Shown here: piece by piece, positions 42,578-52,024 of the stretch
Layout: each line of letters begins with the position of its first letter
Position numbering within the stretch: the first letter of the stretch is position 1
Assembly: GCA_964638515.1 (NCBI GenBank)
Contig: CAZWZL010000002.1
Location: forward strand, 50,694 to 114,693
Source of the DNA: CAYPGJ01 sp964638515
Lineage (GTDB): Bacteria > Planctomycetota > Phycisphaerae > Phycisphaerales > UBA1924
Direction: 5' to 3'
Length of the DNA: 64,000 nt
Notes under the pieces: model-generated
The model's database searches: none
The model's input: the letters and a program-made list of their open reading frames with translations, nothing else
What the model was told of the DNA's origin: nothing
Made by a program: the position numbers and the translations under genes

Positions 42578-43899
42578 CGGTACTTCTCGCGGTACTTCTC
42601 CGCCAAATGCGTCTGCTTGTTCGAGAGATCGAGCTGACGTCCCTGAATGAACGCGGCTTCGACGATCGTTGTCACCTCGAGCGGGTCGCCGTCAGCGATA
42701 AACAACGTCGCGTCCTTGCCCTCGTCGAGCGAGCCCACCCGATCACCCACGCCGAGAAGCTCAGCAGCCGAAAGCGTGATCGAGCGCAACGCCGCATCGT
42801 TGGCCAGCCCGTGCGCCACGGCCATGGCCGCGTGATACGGCAGATTCCGATCATTGCCGAAGCCCGTCAGCCCGCCGGTGGAGAGCGCCCACTTCAATCC
42901 CGCGGCCTCCAGCTCGGCCGGAAGTCGATAAGCCTCGTCGTAGTTCGCGTCCGACCGGCGAGGCATGCGGTGCGTCCCCGTCACCACGACGGCAACGCCG
43001 TGCTTCTTCAGAAGCTCAGCCGCCATCGGTGCGTCCCGCCCGCCGATGAGAATGACGCGCAGCGATCGCTTGGACGCCCACGTGACCGCCGACTGGATCT
43101 GCTCCAACTCCTGCGCCTGCACGAACACCGGCTTCTCGCCGCGCAGCGTCGGTCCGAAGGCTTCCCAGCGAACCGAACGGGGAGTCGACGCGTCCGCCGC
43201 GCGCGCCGCGAAGTAGGCCTCGGCCGAGACAAACGCCTGTTCGATCCGCTCCAACCGCTCTTTGATCTGCTTCTGCTGCTCCTCGTCGGAACGCTCGATC
43301 CACCGCGAGCGAATCGGCCGAACGTTCGGCCACGACACCACGAGCCCGGCGTCGTCCAGCACCGTCATGTCCTCCCACGTCCATCCGTCGAGCTGAAGCA
43401 CCGACGCCCGACCCGGGATCACCCCGCCGCTCGGCGTCACGCCCGCGATCAGCACGCCGTTCGCGCGAGTAACCGGGAAGTGCGTCGAATCCGGGTTGAC
43501 CGCCACGGCAGCGCGAACTTCCGGCGTGACATCGCCGTACTCCGTCGCATCCTGCGTGGCTCGCACCGCGCCGATCTCCGAAAGCCCCAGCGTGGTGACG
43601 CTCGAAATCAGCGACGGGTAGACCCGCTTGCCCTGCGCGTCGATCGTGCGCGGGACCACCCGCTCAGGCAGCCGGAGGGCATCGCCTTCACGTCCAACCT
43701 GGCGGATCTTGCCGTCCACGAACAGCACGAACCCGCGCTCAATCGGCGGCGCCGAAACGGGATACACGCTCGCGTTGCGGATCACCACCGGCTCGCCCTG
43801 CGGCGGGGACTTCACGCCCAGGTCCTGCGCCGCAGCGCCGGCCGAAAGCGTCACAAGGCTCAGAATAAACGCGTTGATCGTGCTAATGGGTGTGCTCAT
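42517..43899 (-). CDS. Secreted amidohydrolase-like protein, degenerate metal site
   Basis: A 460-residue protein with a signal peptide (LSLVTLSAGAAAQ). The composite-domain strands of amidohydrolases are clear (VVIRNASVYPVSAPPI; later KDATLFIADGDPLEVTTIV, AAFIQGRQLDL). The spot where the metal-binding HxH follows 'PGLID' instead reads RVYPSLISSVTTLGLSEIG, with no His. It is 43 bases downstream of a larger amidohydrolase-family gene and presumably cotranscribed. I infer a non-catalytic or altered role. Its 3' end overlaps the convergent membrane-protein gene by 61 bases. Confidence 0.8.
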   Translation of the reverse strand: MSTPISTINAFILSLVTLSAGAAAQDLGVKSPPQGEPVVIRNASVYPVSAPPIERGFVLFVDGKIRQVGREGDALRLPERVVPRTIDAQGKRVYPSLISSVTTLGLSEIGAVRATQDATEYGDVTPEVRAAVAVNPDSTHFPVTRANGVLIAGVTPSGGVIPGRASVLQLDGWTWEDMTVLDDAGLVVSWPNVRPIRSRWIERSDEEQQKQIKERLERIEQAFVSAEAYFAARAADASTPRSVRWEAFGPTLRGEKPVFVQAQELEQIQSAVTWASKRSLRVILIGGRDAPMAAELLKKHGVAVVVTGTHRMPRRSDANYDEAYRLPAELEAAGLKWALSTGGLTGFGNDRNLPYHAAMAVAHGLANDAALRSITLSAAELLGVGDRVGSLDEGKDATLFIADGDPLEVTTIVEAAFIQGRQLDLSNKQTHLAEKYREKYRQLGETRSPGSTSTDATPSR

Positions 43900-43942
43900 G
43901 GTGATCGTGGTGAATCGAAAGTTGCCGGAGACCGGGCCGCCA

Positions 43943-46900
43943 TCAATGCTCGTGAAGCTCCATCGTGCCGCAGTCGCCGCAGTCGTGCCCGTCCGGATCA
44001 AGCCCGGCGCGAAGACGATCGAAATAGCGGCGCTCGAAGGCTTGCAGCAGCTGCTCGTGACGGAGTTCCTCCGCCGTCGGCGCGTCCGTGCCGGGTCGGC
44101 GGCGACCCGCCGGCCGTTCGCCGGCGGCCGGCGCATCGCCCGCGGCCTCGGGCTTCTTGCCGCCCTTGGCCAAAGCCTTCTGAATGATCCGCTGACGCTC
44201 GCTGGTGTTCCGCGCACGGAGCGCTCGGTCCTTCTCCAGCGAGAAATACTCCCGTCCGTCGATCCACGTCGACTCGCAACGCGACAGCGATGAGAGGGGA
44301 TCGCCCGACCAGATCGCCAGGTCCGCGTCCTTCTTCGGCTCGAGCGATCCGACCAACCCCTGCACCGCGAGCTGATACGCCGGGTTGTACGTCACAAACT
44401 TGATCGCCTCGGTTCTCGCAACGCCGCCGTACTTCACGGCCTTGCCGGCCTCGACGTTCAACCGACGCGCAAGCTCGTCGGAGTCGGAATTGAACGACAC
44501 CGACACTCCAACCTCGTGCATGATCGCGCCGTCTTCAGGAATCGCGTCGTACACCTCAAACTTGTACGCCCACCAGTCAGAGAAGCACGAACCCCCACGC
44601 GCCGCCTTCTTGATGGCCTCCGCAACCTTGTATCCCTCCAGCACGTGCTGGAAGGTGCCGATCGTGAACGAGTAGTCATTGGCCACGCGGCACAGCATGA
44701 GAATCTCGTCCTGACGGTACGAATGGCTGTGCACGAGGCGAGTGCCCCGGAGAATCTCCAGCATGGCCTCGCGCTCAAGGTCGGGTCGGGGCGGCTGCAG
44801 ACCACGCCGCTGCGACGCCGACATCCCTTCCCATCGCGACATTGCGTCGGCATACTCACGACCGCCGTCAAACGCATCGCGAATGATCGCCTCCACGCCC
44901 ATGCGCGACTGCGGGTACCGCGAACCGGCGCCGCTGCCCCAGTTGGACTGCTTCACGTTCTCACCGAGCGCAAACTTGATGCCGCCCGGTGCTCCCTCGA
45001 GCCGCATGTCATCCGGATGCGCCGCGCCCCACCGGAGCTTCACCACCGAGTTCTGACCGCCGATCGGGTTGGCCGAGCCGTGCAGCTGATTCACCGCCGT
45101 CACCCCGCCCGCCAGCTGCCAATACCAGGAAACATCGTCAGGGTCGATCACGTCGAAGATCCGAACCTCTGCCGTGATGGCCTGCGTGCCCTCATTCACA
45201 CTCCCCGAGATGCCCGTGTGCGAATGACAGTCGATGATGCCCGGAGTGACATGCCGCCCCGCAAGATCAACCACTCGCGCGCCGCCCGGAGTCTTTAACC
45301 CCTTCCCCACCGCCACGACCTTGCCGTTCCTCACGTGCAGAGAGCCGCCCTCGATCGTGCCCTCCGGGCCGCCGGTCCAGATCGTGCCGTTGGTGAAGAA
45401 CACGTCCTCCTGCGCGGGAATCGAATCCACCGCGTACGGGCCGAACGGAAGGCCGAGCTTCTCCGGGACGTCTGGAGGCGCACTTTCGTTCTCTTCTTTC
45501 GACGCCTCCTTCTTCTCGTCGGGCTTGGCCGGCGCCTCGCCCCGAACCGCAGTCCAGCCGTGACGCGCGCCGTCGCTCAGCACGACGATGCCCGTCATCG
45601 CATCACCCTCGATGATGGCGCTCACCGAGATCACGCCCTCGCTGCCGACGTCCTTCCCATCAACGAGGTACGAAAGCCGATTCTCCACAAGGCGCACGCC
45701 GCGAGCATCGACCTTCTTCGGCTTCGGTTCCTTGGCTTCCTCCCCCTCGGGCTTCTCGGCCTCTTCCGGAGGCAGCATCAGCGACACCTTATTGCCCTTG
45801 TCGATCACCAGCGTGACCGGCGACGACCCCTCCGGCGCGCCTTCCATGTTCACCGTCCAGGATCCCTCAGCCTTCACGCTCGGCGCCGCGCTCACCTCAT
45901 ACCGCTCTCCGTCCACCCACACGTCCCGAATCTTGCCCTTGGCGTCGAAGAGCGAACCCTCCACGATCACGAGATTCGCGGAAAATCCGGGGGCGACCTG
46001 CCCGAGCCGGCCCTCGAGCCCGAACAACTTGGCCGGCGCGACGGTCAGCATGGCCAGAGCCCGGTCCTCGCTCAACCCGTGCTTCACGGCCTCGCGCAGG
46101 TTCTTCCAGAAATCATCCTTCTTCTTCAATCGATCCAGCGTGAGCGCAACCGTCGCCCCGGCCGCGTCCAATCGACGCAGGTTCGTCGGAGCCTGTTCCC
46201 ACAACATCAGTTCGCGGAGGTCCACACTCTCCTGATCCGCGATTGATTCAACCTTCGGCGTCTCCGGGAACGCAACAGGGATGATCAGCGGCAACCCCGT
46301 GCCGACCACCGCGTCCAGCCGACGCAGTTCCGTGCCCGAACCCACGATGATGGCGCTCCGCGAAAACTCCTTGGCGATCTTAGCGGCGCGCAGGATCTCC
46401 AGCTCATCGCCCGCCGTGAACAGCAGCGGCGTGTGCTGCGTTCGTGACGGCAGCAACGCGTCCAACGCGTCCATCGGCAGCGGACGTGACCGCTTCGACG
46501 AGTCCTCCCGGTACGACGCAAGGTCAGCCTCGCGCCACGCCGCGTCAGCCAGCGTCTGGCGGATGAGCGCGATCGCGCCCATCTGCGAGGACGGATACCC
46601 GCCCCCGCCGAAGCCGCCCGTCTCAAACGCCAACGCCTGAAACACACCGCCCCGAATCGCCGACGGCTTCGATTCGCTCTCGGCCGCAGGGTCGGCCAGC
46701 GACACCAAGGCGCCCTCTCCTCGAAATACGCCGCTCTTCGGCGCCAGCGCGGCCGCGGTGAACCCGAGATCACGGGACGCCTTCCTGGACTTCTCATCCA
46801 GACCCGGCCCATCGAGCACCGAACGCTGCGGCGTCACCTTGGCGTTCCAGTGCGCGCCGGGCGACTTCGCGTCCGGCGCTGGAGCGTCGACCGGCAAGTA

Positions 46901-47209
46901 CGCATCGATCAACCCCGGATACACCATCAGCCCCGTCGCGTCCCAAACTCGAGCCCCGGCCGGCGCATCCGCGCCTTGGCCGACGGAAACAACCACCCCG
47001 TCGCGGATGACGATCGTGGCATCCTCCACCCGCTCACCGGGCCGAGGGATCAGCGTCGCATGGGTGATGACATGCCAGCCCGGCGTGATCCCGCGCGGGC
47101 CGTTCGGCGGCGCAGGTTGCGCGAGCACGAGCGGCACGGCGAGAAACGAGGCGGCGAGGAGGGACGGGGCGGCCAGCGCAGCCCCACGAGCAAGCCGAAG
47201 GTTCCTCAT
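43943..47209 (-). CDS. Large secreted amidohydrolase with two domains, one decayed
   Basis: A 1088-residue protein with signal peptide (LLAASFLAVPLVLAQ). The N-terminal amidohydrolase domain (about 45-480) has VYPGLIDAYLPVD where PGLIDxHxH is expected, so its metal site is lost. The C-terminal domain (about 615-1030) keeps VTPGIIDCHSHTG, with His662 and His664, and LVHSHSYRQDEI and KKDADLAIWSGDPL. A spacer with acidic, Lys-rich stretches lies between. The last residues (DPDGHDCGDCGTMELHEH) form a Cys/His-rich tail that could bind metal. ATG 47209 is supported by the signal peptide; 13 residues upstream are unlikely. Confidence 0.85.
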   Translation of the reverse strand: MRNLRLARGAALAAPSLLAASFLAVPLVLAQPAPPNGPRGITPGWHVITHATLIPRPGERVEDATIVIRDGVVVSVGQGADAPAGARVWDATGLMVYPGLIDAYLPVDAPAPDAKSPGAHWNAKVTPQRSVLDGPGLDEKSRKASRDLGFTAAALAPKSGVFRGEGALVSLADPAAESESKPSAIRGGVFQALAFETGGFGGGGYPSSQMGAIALIRQTLADAAWREADLASYREDSSKRSRPLPMDALDALLPSRTQHTPLLFTAGDELEILRAAKIAKEFSRSAIIVGSGTELRRLDAVVGTGLPLIIPVAFPETPKVESIADQESVDLRELMLWEQAPTNLRRLDAAGATVALTLDRLKKKDDFWKNLREAVKHGLSEDRALAMLTVAPAKLFGLEGRLGQVAPGFSANLVIVEGSLFDAKGKIRDVWVDGERYEVSAAPSVKAEGSWTVNMEGAPEGSSPVTLVIDKGNKVSLMLPPEEAEKPEGEEAKEPKPKKVDARGVRLVENRLSYLVDGKDVGSEGVISVSAIIEGDAMTGIVVLSDGARHGWTAVRGEAPAKPDEKKEASKEENESAPPDVPEKLGLPFGPYAVDSIPAQEDVFFTNGTIWTGGPEGTIEGGSLHVRNGKVVAVGKGLKTPGGARVVDLAGRHVTPGIIDCHSHTGISGSVNEGTQAITAEVRIFDVIDPDDVSWYWQLAGGVTAVNQLHGSANPIGGQNSVVKLRWGAAHPDDMRLEGAPGGIKFALGENVKQSNWGSGAGSRYPQSRMGVEAIIRDAFDGGREYADAMSRWEGMSASQRRGLQPPRPDLEREAMLEILRGTRLVHSHSYRQDEILMLCRVANDYSFTIGTFQHVLEGYKVAEAIKKAARGGSCFSDWWAYKFEVYDAIPEDGAIMHEVGVSVSFNSDSDELARRLNVEAGKAVKYGGVARTEAIKFVTYNPAYQLAVQGLVGSLEPKKDADLAIWSGDPLSSLSRCESTWIDGREYFSLEKDRALRARNTSERQRIIQKALAKGGKKPEAAGDAPAAGERPAGRRRPGTDAPTAEELRHEQLLQAFERRYFDRLRAGLDPDGHDCGDCGTMELHEH

Positions 47210-47311
47210 GGCGAGGCCGTTATACCGCCCAGACCCCCACGGATGCACGCGGCATTCTGAAATCTCTGACAGCCCGACCCACGTCCAAGATGAAGATGGA
47301 CTAGTCCGGAA

Positions 47312-48457
47312 TCAGTTGCCACCGGCCGCGATGATGTCGTCAAACTTCTCCACTTCACCCCGGCCCATATCGATGACCGGCGGGGACGCCGCGCTGTCGA
47401 GGAACCCGTACATGATCTTCTTATTGGCGTCCGGGTCCATCGGCGCGGCCGCGTCGAGTGCGGGGTCTTGCTTCCGCATGAAGTACACGCTGTCAGGTCC
47501 GGCCGAGATGACCACGATGTCCCCTCGTGCCGAACTCGGCATGGCATGGTTGCTGGCATCCGGATCGGCGCCGCGCGACGGATCCGCCGGGAACGCCGGG
47601 CTGCCGAGAATCGCAGAGAGGCTCGCGCGAAGGAACGGGTCCGAGTTGCCGAACCCGATGATGCTCGTCTTGACGTCCGCGTCCACGTAGGACTGCCGGA
47701 ATCGATCGGTCTCCGACCCGAGCCCCGTCGAGGCGAGATAGCCCGAATTCGACGCCCAGTAGAACGACCCGAGGGTCGGGGTCGAGCCGCTGCCTGTGTC
47801 CACTTGCGCGAATCTCGCGTTCGGATCGCCCGCGGCCGATTCATCCCGCGTCCACACCAGGAAAGGCATCCCGAACGGGTCCACCAGGTCCACCATGCGA
47901 AGCGGATTGGGGGACGCCCCGGCCTGGCCCTCGACCGCCACCAGGCTCTTGGGATCCAGCTTGAGGTAGCCGCCGCCGGTGCGCTGAGTGCCAACCAACG
48001 CGTTGTTCACGCGCACCTGGCGAGTGCTCGTCGTGAATGGGCCGACGTCCGCATACAGGAACTCCGGGCTCGTCGGGTCGGTGGGATTCGGGGTCGGCTC
48101 ATTGCAGTTCGAAAGGTCCTCGCACACAATTCCCCCCGCCAGGTCCAGCAGAACGTTCTCGTTGTTGGTAAACCCGACCCCGCCGCCCCCGGCGTTGTCC
48201 GCTTTGTTCGCAATCGCGCCCATCTCCTGGGCGCTGAAATAGCCCGGCATGCGCCCCGTATCCGTGCGGAAAAGCGTTGCCGCCGAAACCACCTCGTTCG
48301 CCAGCGACATCGCCACCGTCTTCCGCGCGCCCTGACGCACCGCGCCGAGCACCGGAATCAGGATGCCCACAAGCAGCGCAATGATCGCAATGACCACCAG
48401 CAACTCAACGAGCGTGAACCCCCGACGACGATTCCAAGCCACCGTTCGCGACTGCAT
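47312..48457 (-). CDS. Type II secretion-like pseudopilin
   Basis: A 381-residue protein with a class III prepilin leader: RRRGFTLVELLVVIAIIALL, cleavage expected between Gly13 and Phe14, with the +5 Glu present. The remaining soluble domain (NALVGTQRTGGGYLKLDPKS; DIVVISAGPDSVYFMRKQDP) resembles the DUF1559-like or GspG-like planctomycete pseudopilins only loosely. AAGGAGAAGG lies about six bases before the ATG. It precedes the secretome island, and a type II-like system could export those proteins; that link is inferred from position. Confidence 0.87.
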   Translation of the reverse strand: MQSRTVAWNRRRGFTLVELLVVIAIIALLVGILIPVLGAVRQGARKTVAMSLANEVVSAATLFRTDTGRMPGYFSAQEMGAIANKADNAGGGGVGFTNNENVLLDLAGGIVCEDLSNCNEPTPNPTDPTSPEFLYADVGPFTTSTRQVRVNNALVGTQRTGGGYLKLDPKSLVAVEGQAGASPNPLRMVDLVDPFGMPFLVWTRDESAAGDPNARFAQVDTGSGSTPTLGSFYWASNSGYLASTGLGSETDRFRQSYVDADVKTSIIGFGNSDPFLRASLSAILGSPAFPADPSRGADPDASNHAMPSSARGDIVVISAGPDSVYFMRKQDPALDAAAPMDPDANKKIMYGFLDSAASPPVIDMGRGEVEKFDDIIAAGGN

Positions 48458-48649
48458 GTGCGTCCTTCTCCTTCACCCGGCTGCGCCCAAACGCCTGCCC
48501 GGCGTCAAGACGCGGCCACAGCCAACGCCCGTTCCACACGCTCATTCGTCCGAAGAGACGCAGCGGTTCCGCGCCATCCTCAGCTCACGCCCCTTCTCCG
48601 GGGGAGCCGGAAGTCTAGCCGGGACAACCCTCCTCCAGCCCACGCGCGC

Positions 48650-48680
48650 AAAACCACGCCGGCGAATCTTCACCGGCGTG
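48650..48680 (-). terminator. Terminator of the first zincin gene
   Basis: An 8-bp stem CACGCCGG/CCGGCGTG (48655-48662 and 48673-48680) with a 10-base loop is followed on the minus strand by GU4 (48654-48650). It separates the zincin gene from the pseudopilin gene. Confidence 0.55.
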
Positions 48681-48718
48681 CGATCTACCCCAAGTTTGGT
48701 GCAGCGAGCGACCGCCGG

Positions 48719-50149
48719 TCAGCAGGCCAGCCCGAAGTTGGACAGCACCAGATTCAGATCGGCGAAATTCACCACATTGTCGCCGTTGACGTCCCCGGCA
48801 AGCCCCGGCCCGGTCTGCCCGAACTGACCGAGCACGATGTTGAGGTCGGCGAAGTTCACCACGCGGTCGCCGTTGGCGTCCCCGGGGCAAGGGCTCAGCG
48901 CCGTGTTCACGATGAACTGGTACATCTGCGGCGGGAGCGTGGCCTGAGCCGTCGCGCCCGAGCGAACCACCATGTAGAACACACCCGCGGGCAGAGCGAA
49001 GCCCGTCAGGTCCTCGTTCTGTCCGAAGCTCGTGTTGTCCACCGTCGTCAGCACGGTCGTCCCGTCGGCGCCGATGATGTCGAACGCCAGGTTCAGAATC
49101 GATTTGGAATCAATCGTGTTTCCCGTCGGGCACGAACCCCCGCTCTGAGAAGTGCTCATGTACGTGAACCCCACCGGCTGGAGCTGGATGGTCACATCCG
49201 CCGCGCTCGGCAGCGTGAACTGGTACCAGTCCACGTCCAGGTTTGCGCCGGCCACCTGGTTGTCGATCGAAACGTCGCGCTGAATGAACGCGTTGCCGAT
49301 CGTCAGCGTGCCCATGCTCGTCGCCTGTCCGACGTTGTTGTTGTTCTCGAGCGTGTCCCCGTAGTGGCGCTGGAACGCGCGAGTGTCGTCGTGCTGAAGC
49401 CCGTCGAAGTTCGTGTTCGCCGCAGGCTCCATCAACTTCGACCCGTTCTGCGGGCACACGTGCAGAACGCCCATCCCGTGCCCGTTCTCGTGCGCCACCA
49501 CGTTGCGGAAGAAACGGAAGTTGTTCGACGTGTTGCCGAAGTTGTCGGCCGAGTCGATCACCATGTCGCCGTTGTTCGGGAACGAATTGAAGGCCAGCAC
49601 GTTGCCGCCGCCGTCGATCGTGATCGACACGATGCGGATGTCGCCGCGAGTGGCGCTGCCTCCCGAGCCCCACGCGGCGTTGTCATCGGTCACCTCGATG
49701 TAACGAGCCCCCGACAACTGCTCGTGCCGGTCGAACACCTGGCGAAACAGATTCTTGCCGTTCTGCACCGAGCCGAACCACGCCGTCATCCGCGCGTTGA
49801 GCACGTTCTGATTTGTCTGCCCGCCTCCGATCCCCGTCAACGCATCCGACGGGAACGAGTACGTCACCGTAAAGGGCGTGCCCTGGAACGAATTCCCGTT
49901 CCAACGCGATGTCGTATTGAAGTCCAGCAACGGATCGATCCCCTGCGCCAGCAGGAACTCGTTCCAGAACGCCTCCATGTACTCCGGCGCCGTGCCCGGC
50001 GCGTAGCACGCGGCCGCGGTCTCCGGCGTCACGCCGGGACGAAGGCACGCGCCGACGGGGTCGATCCCGACAAGCCCCGCGCCGCTGGCCAGCGATCCAG
50101 CCAAAGCCACCACTCCCAGAGCCGCCCACGTTCTCGTCGTCATGTTCAT
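48719..50149 (-). CDS. Secreted zincin metalloprotease with dockerin-like C terminus
   Basis: A 476-residue protein with signal peptide (AALGVVALAGSLASGAG). The zinc site is HENGHGMGVLH (His220, His224, His230), followed by KLMEP as probable Met-turn, placing it among the metzincins (matrixin-like). A pre-peptidase C-terminal-like beta domain follows (about 275-410). The end has two dockerin-like loops (CPGDANGDRVVNFADLN, then GDVNGDNVVNFADLN) and finishes FGLAC. It is paralogous to the neighbouring 50.4-51.8 kb gene. ATG 50149 has GAGAG ten bases upstream; 50170 and 50143 are alternatives. Confidence 0.88.
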   Translation of the reverse strand: MNMTTRTWAALGVVALAGSLASGAGLVGIDPVGACLRPGVTPETAAACYAPGTAPEYMEAFWNEFLLAQGIDPLLDFNTTSRWNGNSFQGTPFTVTYSFPSDALTGIGGGQTNQNVLNARMTAWFGSVQNGKNLFRQVFDRHEQLSGARYIEVTDDNAAWGSGGSATRGDIRIVSITIDGGGNVLAFNSFPNNGDMVIDSADNFGNTSNNFRFFRNVVAHENGHGMGVLHVCPQNGSKLMEPAANTNFDGLQHDDTRAFQRHYGDTLENNNNVGQATSMGTLTIGNAFIQRDVSIDNQVAGANLDVDWYQFTLPSAADVTIQLQPVGFTYMSTSQSGGSCPTGNTIDSKSILNLAFDIIGADGTTVLTTVDNTSFGQNEDLTGFALPAGVFYMVVRSGATAQATLPPQMYQFIVNTALSPCPGDANGDRVVNFADLNIVLGQFGQTGPGLAGDVNGDNVVNFADLNLVLSNFGLAC

Positions 50150-50386
50150 CTGTGCTGTTCTCTCGATCACGAGCCATGGTTATCGCGGCATCCGGGCCGA
50201 CCACGCGCCGACAGTTCCGAGCCGCCCACGAGAAAGGCACGCCGAACGCAAACCCACCCCAGGCGCGCCGGCGCAACTCCACCCCTTCACTTGACCACAC
50301 GCACCCCGTTCGTCAAGCCAAAACCATCATATTAGGTCAATATTAGGGCTTTCGGCCCCCTGAGAAGGCTCCTCCCTCGCGCCGTC

Positions 50387-51829
50387 TCAGCAAACGGTCC
50401 CGAAGAACGAGAGCACGATGTTCAAGTCCAGGAAATTGACGACGCCATCGCGGTTCACATCGCCCGCAACGAACGGCCCCGTCTGGCCGAAATTGGTCAG
50501 CACGAAATTGAGATCGGCGAAGTTCACCTGGTTGTCCCCGTTCGCGTCTCCCGGACACCCGGCGGGCGCGAAGCTGATCTGGAGCCCGTACATCTGCACC
50601 TCGTTCCCGCCATTCGCCGGGCGCTCTCCCAACGACCGGACCCGCACGAAAAACGTCCCACCCGCAGGGATGGTGTAGTCGATGCGTTCCTCCACCCCCC
50701 ACGTCCCCAGATTGCTGCTCGCGAGCACCGTCGTCCCGTTGGACGCCAGCAGGTCCAAGGACACGTCCTGCACGTCGCCAGTGATCTGAAACCCCGGCGG
50801 ACAATTCGAGCCGGCCTGCGCCCCCGTGAAATACGTGCCGCCCCTCGGCGTCGCAACGATGCTCAGCGGGCCCGCCGAACTCGCCGTGAACTTCAACCAA
50901 TCCACATCGCCCGCCGCGTCCAACGACAAGTCGGGAAACGATCTCGTGCCCTCCAGCACCCCGAGGTTGTTCGCAGCGCCGCTCACGTCGTTGGCCTCGA
51001 GCGCATCGCCGTAATTGCGTTGAGCGGCCCGCACATCATCGATCTGCGGGCCATCGAATCCCGTCTGCAGGAACGGCTCCATCAACTTCGTGCCATTGAC
51101 AGGGCACACGTGCAGGATGCCGATCCCGTGGCCCGCCTCGTGCGCAACCACATTGCGGAAAAACCGGAAGTCGTTGGCCGCGTTCGCGTAGTTGTCCTGC
51201 GAATCGAGCACCATGTCGCCAACGTTCGGAAAGAAATTGAAGGCCAGCACGCCGCCACCACCGTCGATCGCGATGGAAACGATCCGAACGTCCCCCCGGA
51301 CGCCCAGCAACCCATCCGTGCCCCAGGGCGCGCCATCGTCCACCGTCTCGACGTACCGCAGCCCGGACAATTGCTCCCACCGATCGAACACCTGCCGGAA
51401 CTTCGCCTTGCCCGCCGCGACGCTCCCATACCAATCGATCATCTTCTGGTTGAGAACGTTGTTCCCCGCAGGGCCGCCCCCGATGTTCGAGATCGGCCCA
51501 AACCCGTCCGCCGGATACGAGTAGGTGAGTGTCACCGGGTCGCCCTGCAGCCCCGTGCCCGCCGGAGCGGTGGCCGTCTGAGACCACCGGTTGTTGAGGT
51601 TGTAGTCCGGCTGACCATTCGGGAACGACTGCTCATACACCCATCGGAACACCGCGTCCGCGTACTCCGGGTCCGTCCCCGGCGCCACCACGGCGCACGC
51701 GACCGGACCCATCGGCGCCGCCCCCGGCAGGCACGATCGCACCGGATCCACGCCCGCAAGGCCCCCGCCGCCGAGCGCCCAGCCCGAAGCAACCGCCATC
51801 GAAGTCAACCCGCCCACGAGATCGCGCAT
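50387..51829 (-). CDS. Secreted zincin metalloprotease with dockerin-like C terminus (paralogue)
   Basis: A 480-residue paralogue of the preceding protease gene, colinear throughout. The N-terminal leader is DLVGGLTSMAVASGWALG. The shared FRQVFDRWEQLSGLRYVET and RIVSIAIDGGGGVLAFNFF precede the zinc motif HEAGHGIGILH (His230, His234, His240) and KLMEP. A beta domain and the dockerin-like end (CPGDANGDNQVNFADLN, GDVNRDGVVNFLDLN, FFGTVC) follow. I start at ATG 51829, where a signal peptide begins; the frame is open 60 codons further without homology. Tandem duplication is the simplest origin. Confidence 0.87.
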   Translation of the reverse strand: MRDLVGGLTSMAVASGWALGGGGLAGVDPVRSCLPGAAPMGPVACAVVAPGTDPEYADAVFRWVYEQSFPNGQPDYNLNNRWSQTATAPAGTGLQGDPVTLTYSYPADGFGPISNIGGGPAGNNVLNQKMIDWYGSVAAGKAKFRQVFDRWEQLSGLRYVETVDDGAPWGTDGLLGVRGDVRIVSIAIDGGGGVLAFNFFPNVGDMVLDSQDNYANAANDFRFFRNVVAHEAGHGIGILHVCPVNGTKLMEPFLQTGFDGPQIDDVRAAQRNYGDALEANDVSGAANNLGVLEGTRSFPDLSLDAAGDVDWLKFTASSAGPLSIVATPRGGTYFTGAQAGSNCPPGFQITGDVQDVSLDLLASNGTTVLASSNLGTWGVEERIDYTIPAGGTFFVRVRSLGERPANGGNEVQMYGLQISFAPAGCPGDANGDNQVNFADLNFVLTNFGQTGPFVAGDVNRDGVVNFLDLNIVLSFFGTVC

Positions 51830-51959
51830 GCCAAGACTCCTCCATCGTGCCGCCCGAAAACCGCCGCAGCCTCGAACACTGCCCCGGTCTCCCCGAACAG
51901 TCAAGGGCCGTGTTCCGAATCCGCCCGTTTCCGGCCGCGCCAAGGGATTCCGCAGTCCC

Positions 51960-51995
51960 AAAAAGAAGAGCCCCCCGGCCGGTCGGCCGAGGGGC
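51960..51995 (-). terminator. Terminator of the subtilase gene
   Basis: A G+C-rich hairpin (GCCCC-C-CGGCC, GGTC loop, GGCCG-A-GGGGC, about 51970-51995) is followed on the minus strand by a pyrimidine/U-rich run (UCUUCUUUUU). It lies 30 bases beyond the stop of the protease gene. Confidence 0.75.
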
Positions 51996-52024
51996 AAAGG
52001 GTCAATCATCTTCGACCGACTCGC

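Noticed and set aside
47468..50335. Very long plus-strand open frame antisense to the pseudopilin and first zincin genes
   Set aside because: Its translation is Arg/His/Pro-rich with no domain, while the minus strand shows clear signatures, leaders and ribosome sites. Such antisense frames are common in G+C-rich DNA; the same applies to 13796-15580, 42607-44187 and 52781-54949.
50346..50358. Small GGGC/GCCC hairpin after the second zincin gene
   Set aside because: Only a 4-bp stem and no continuous U-run.
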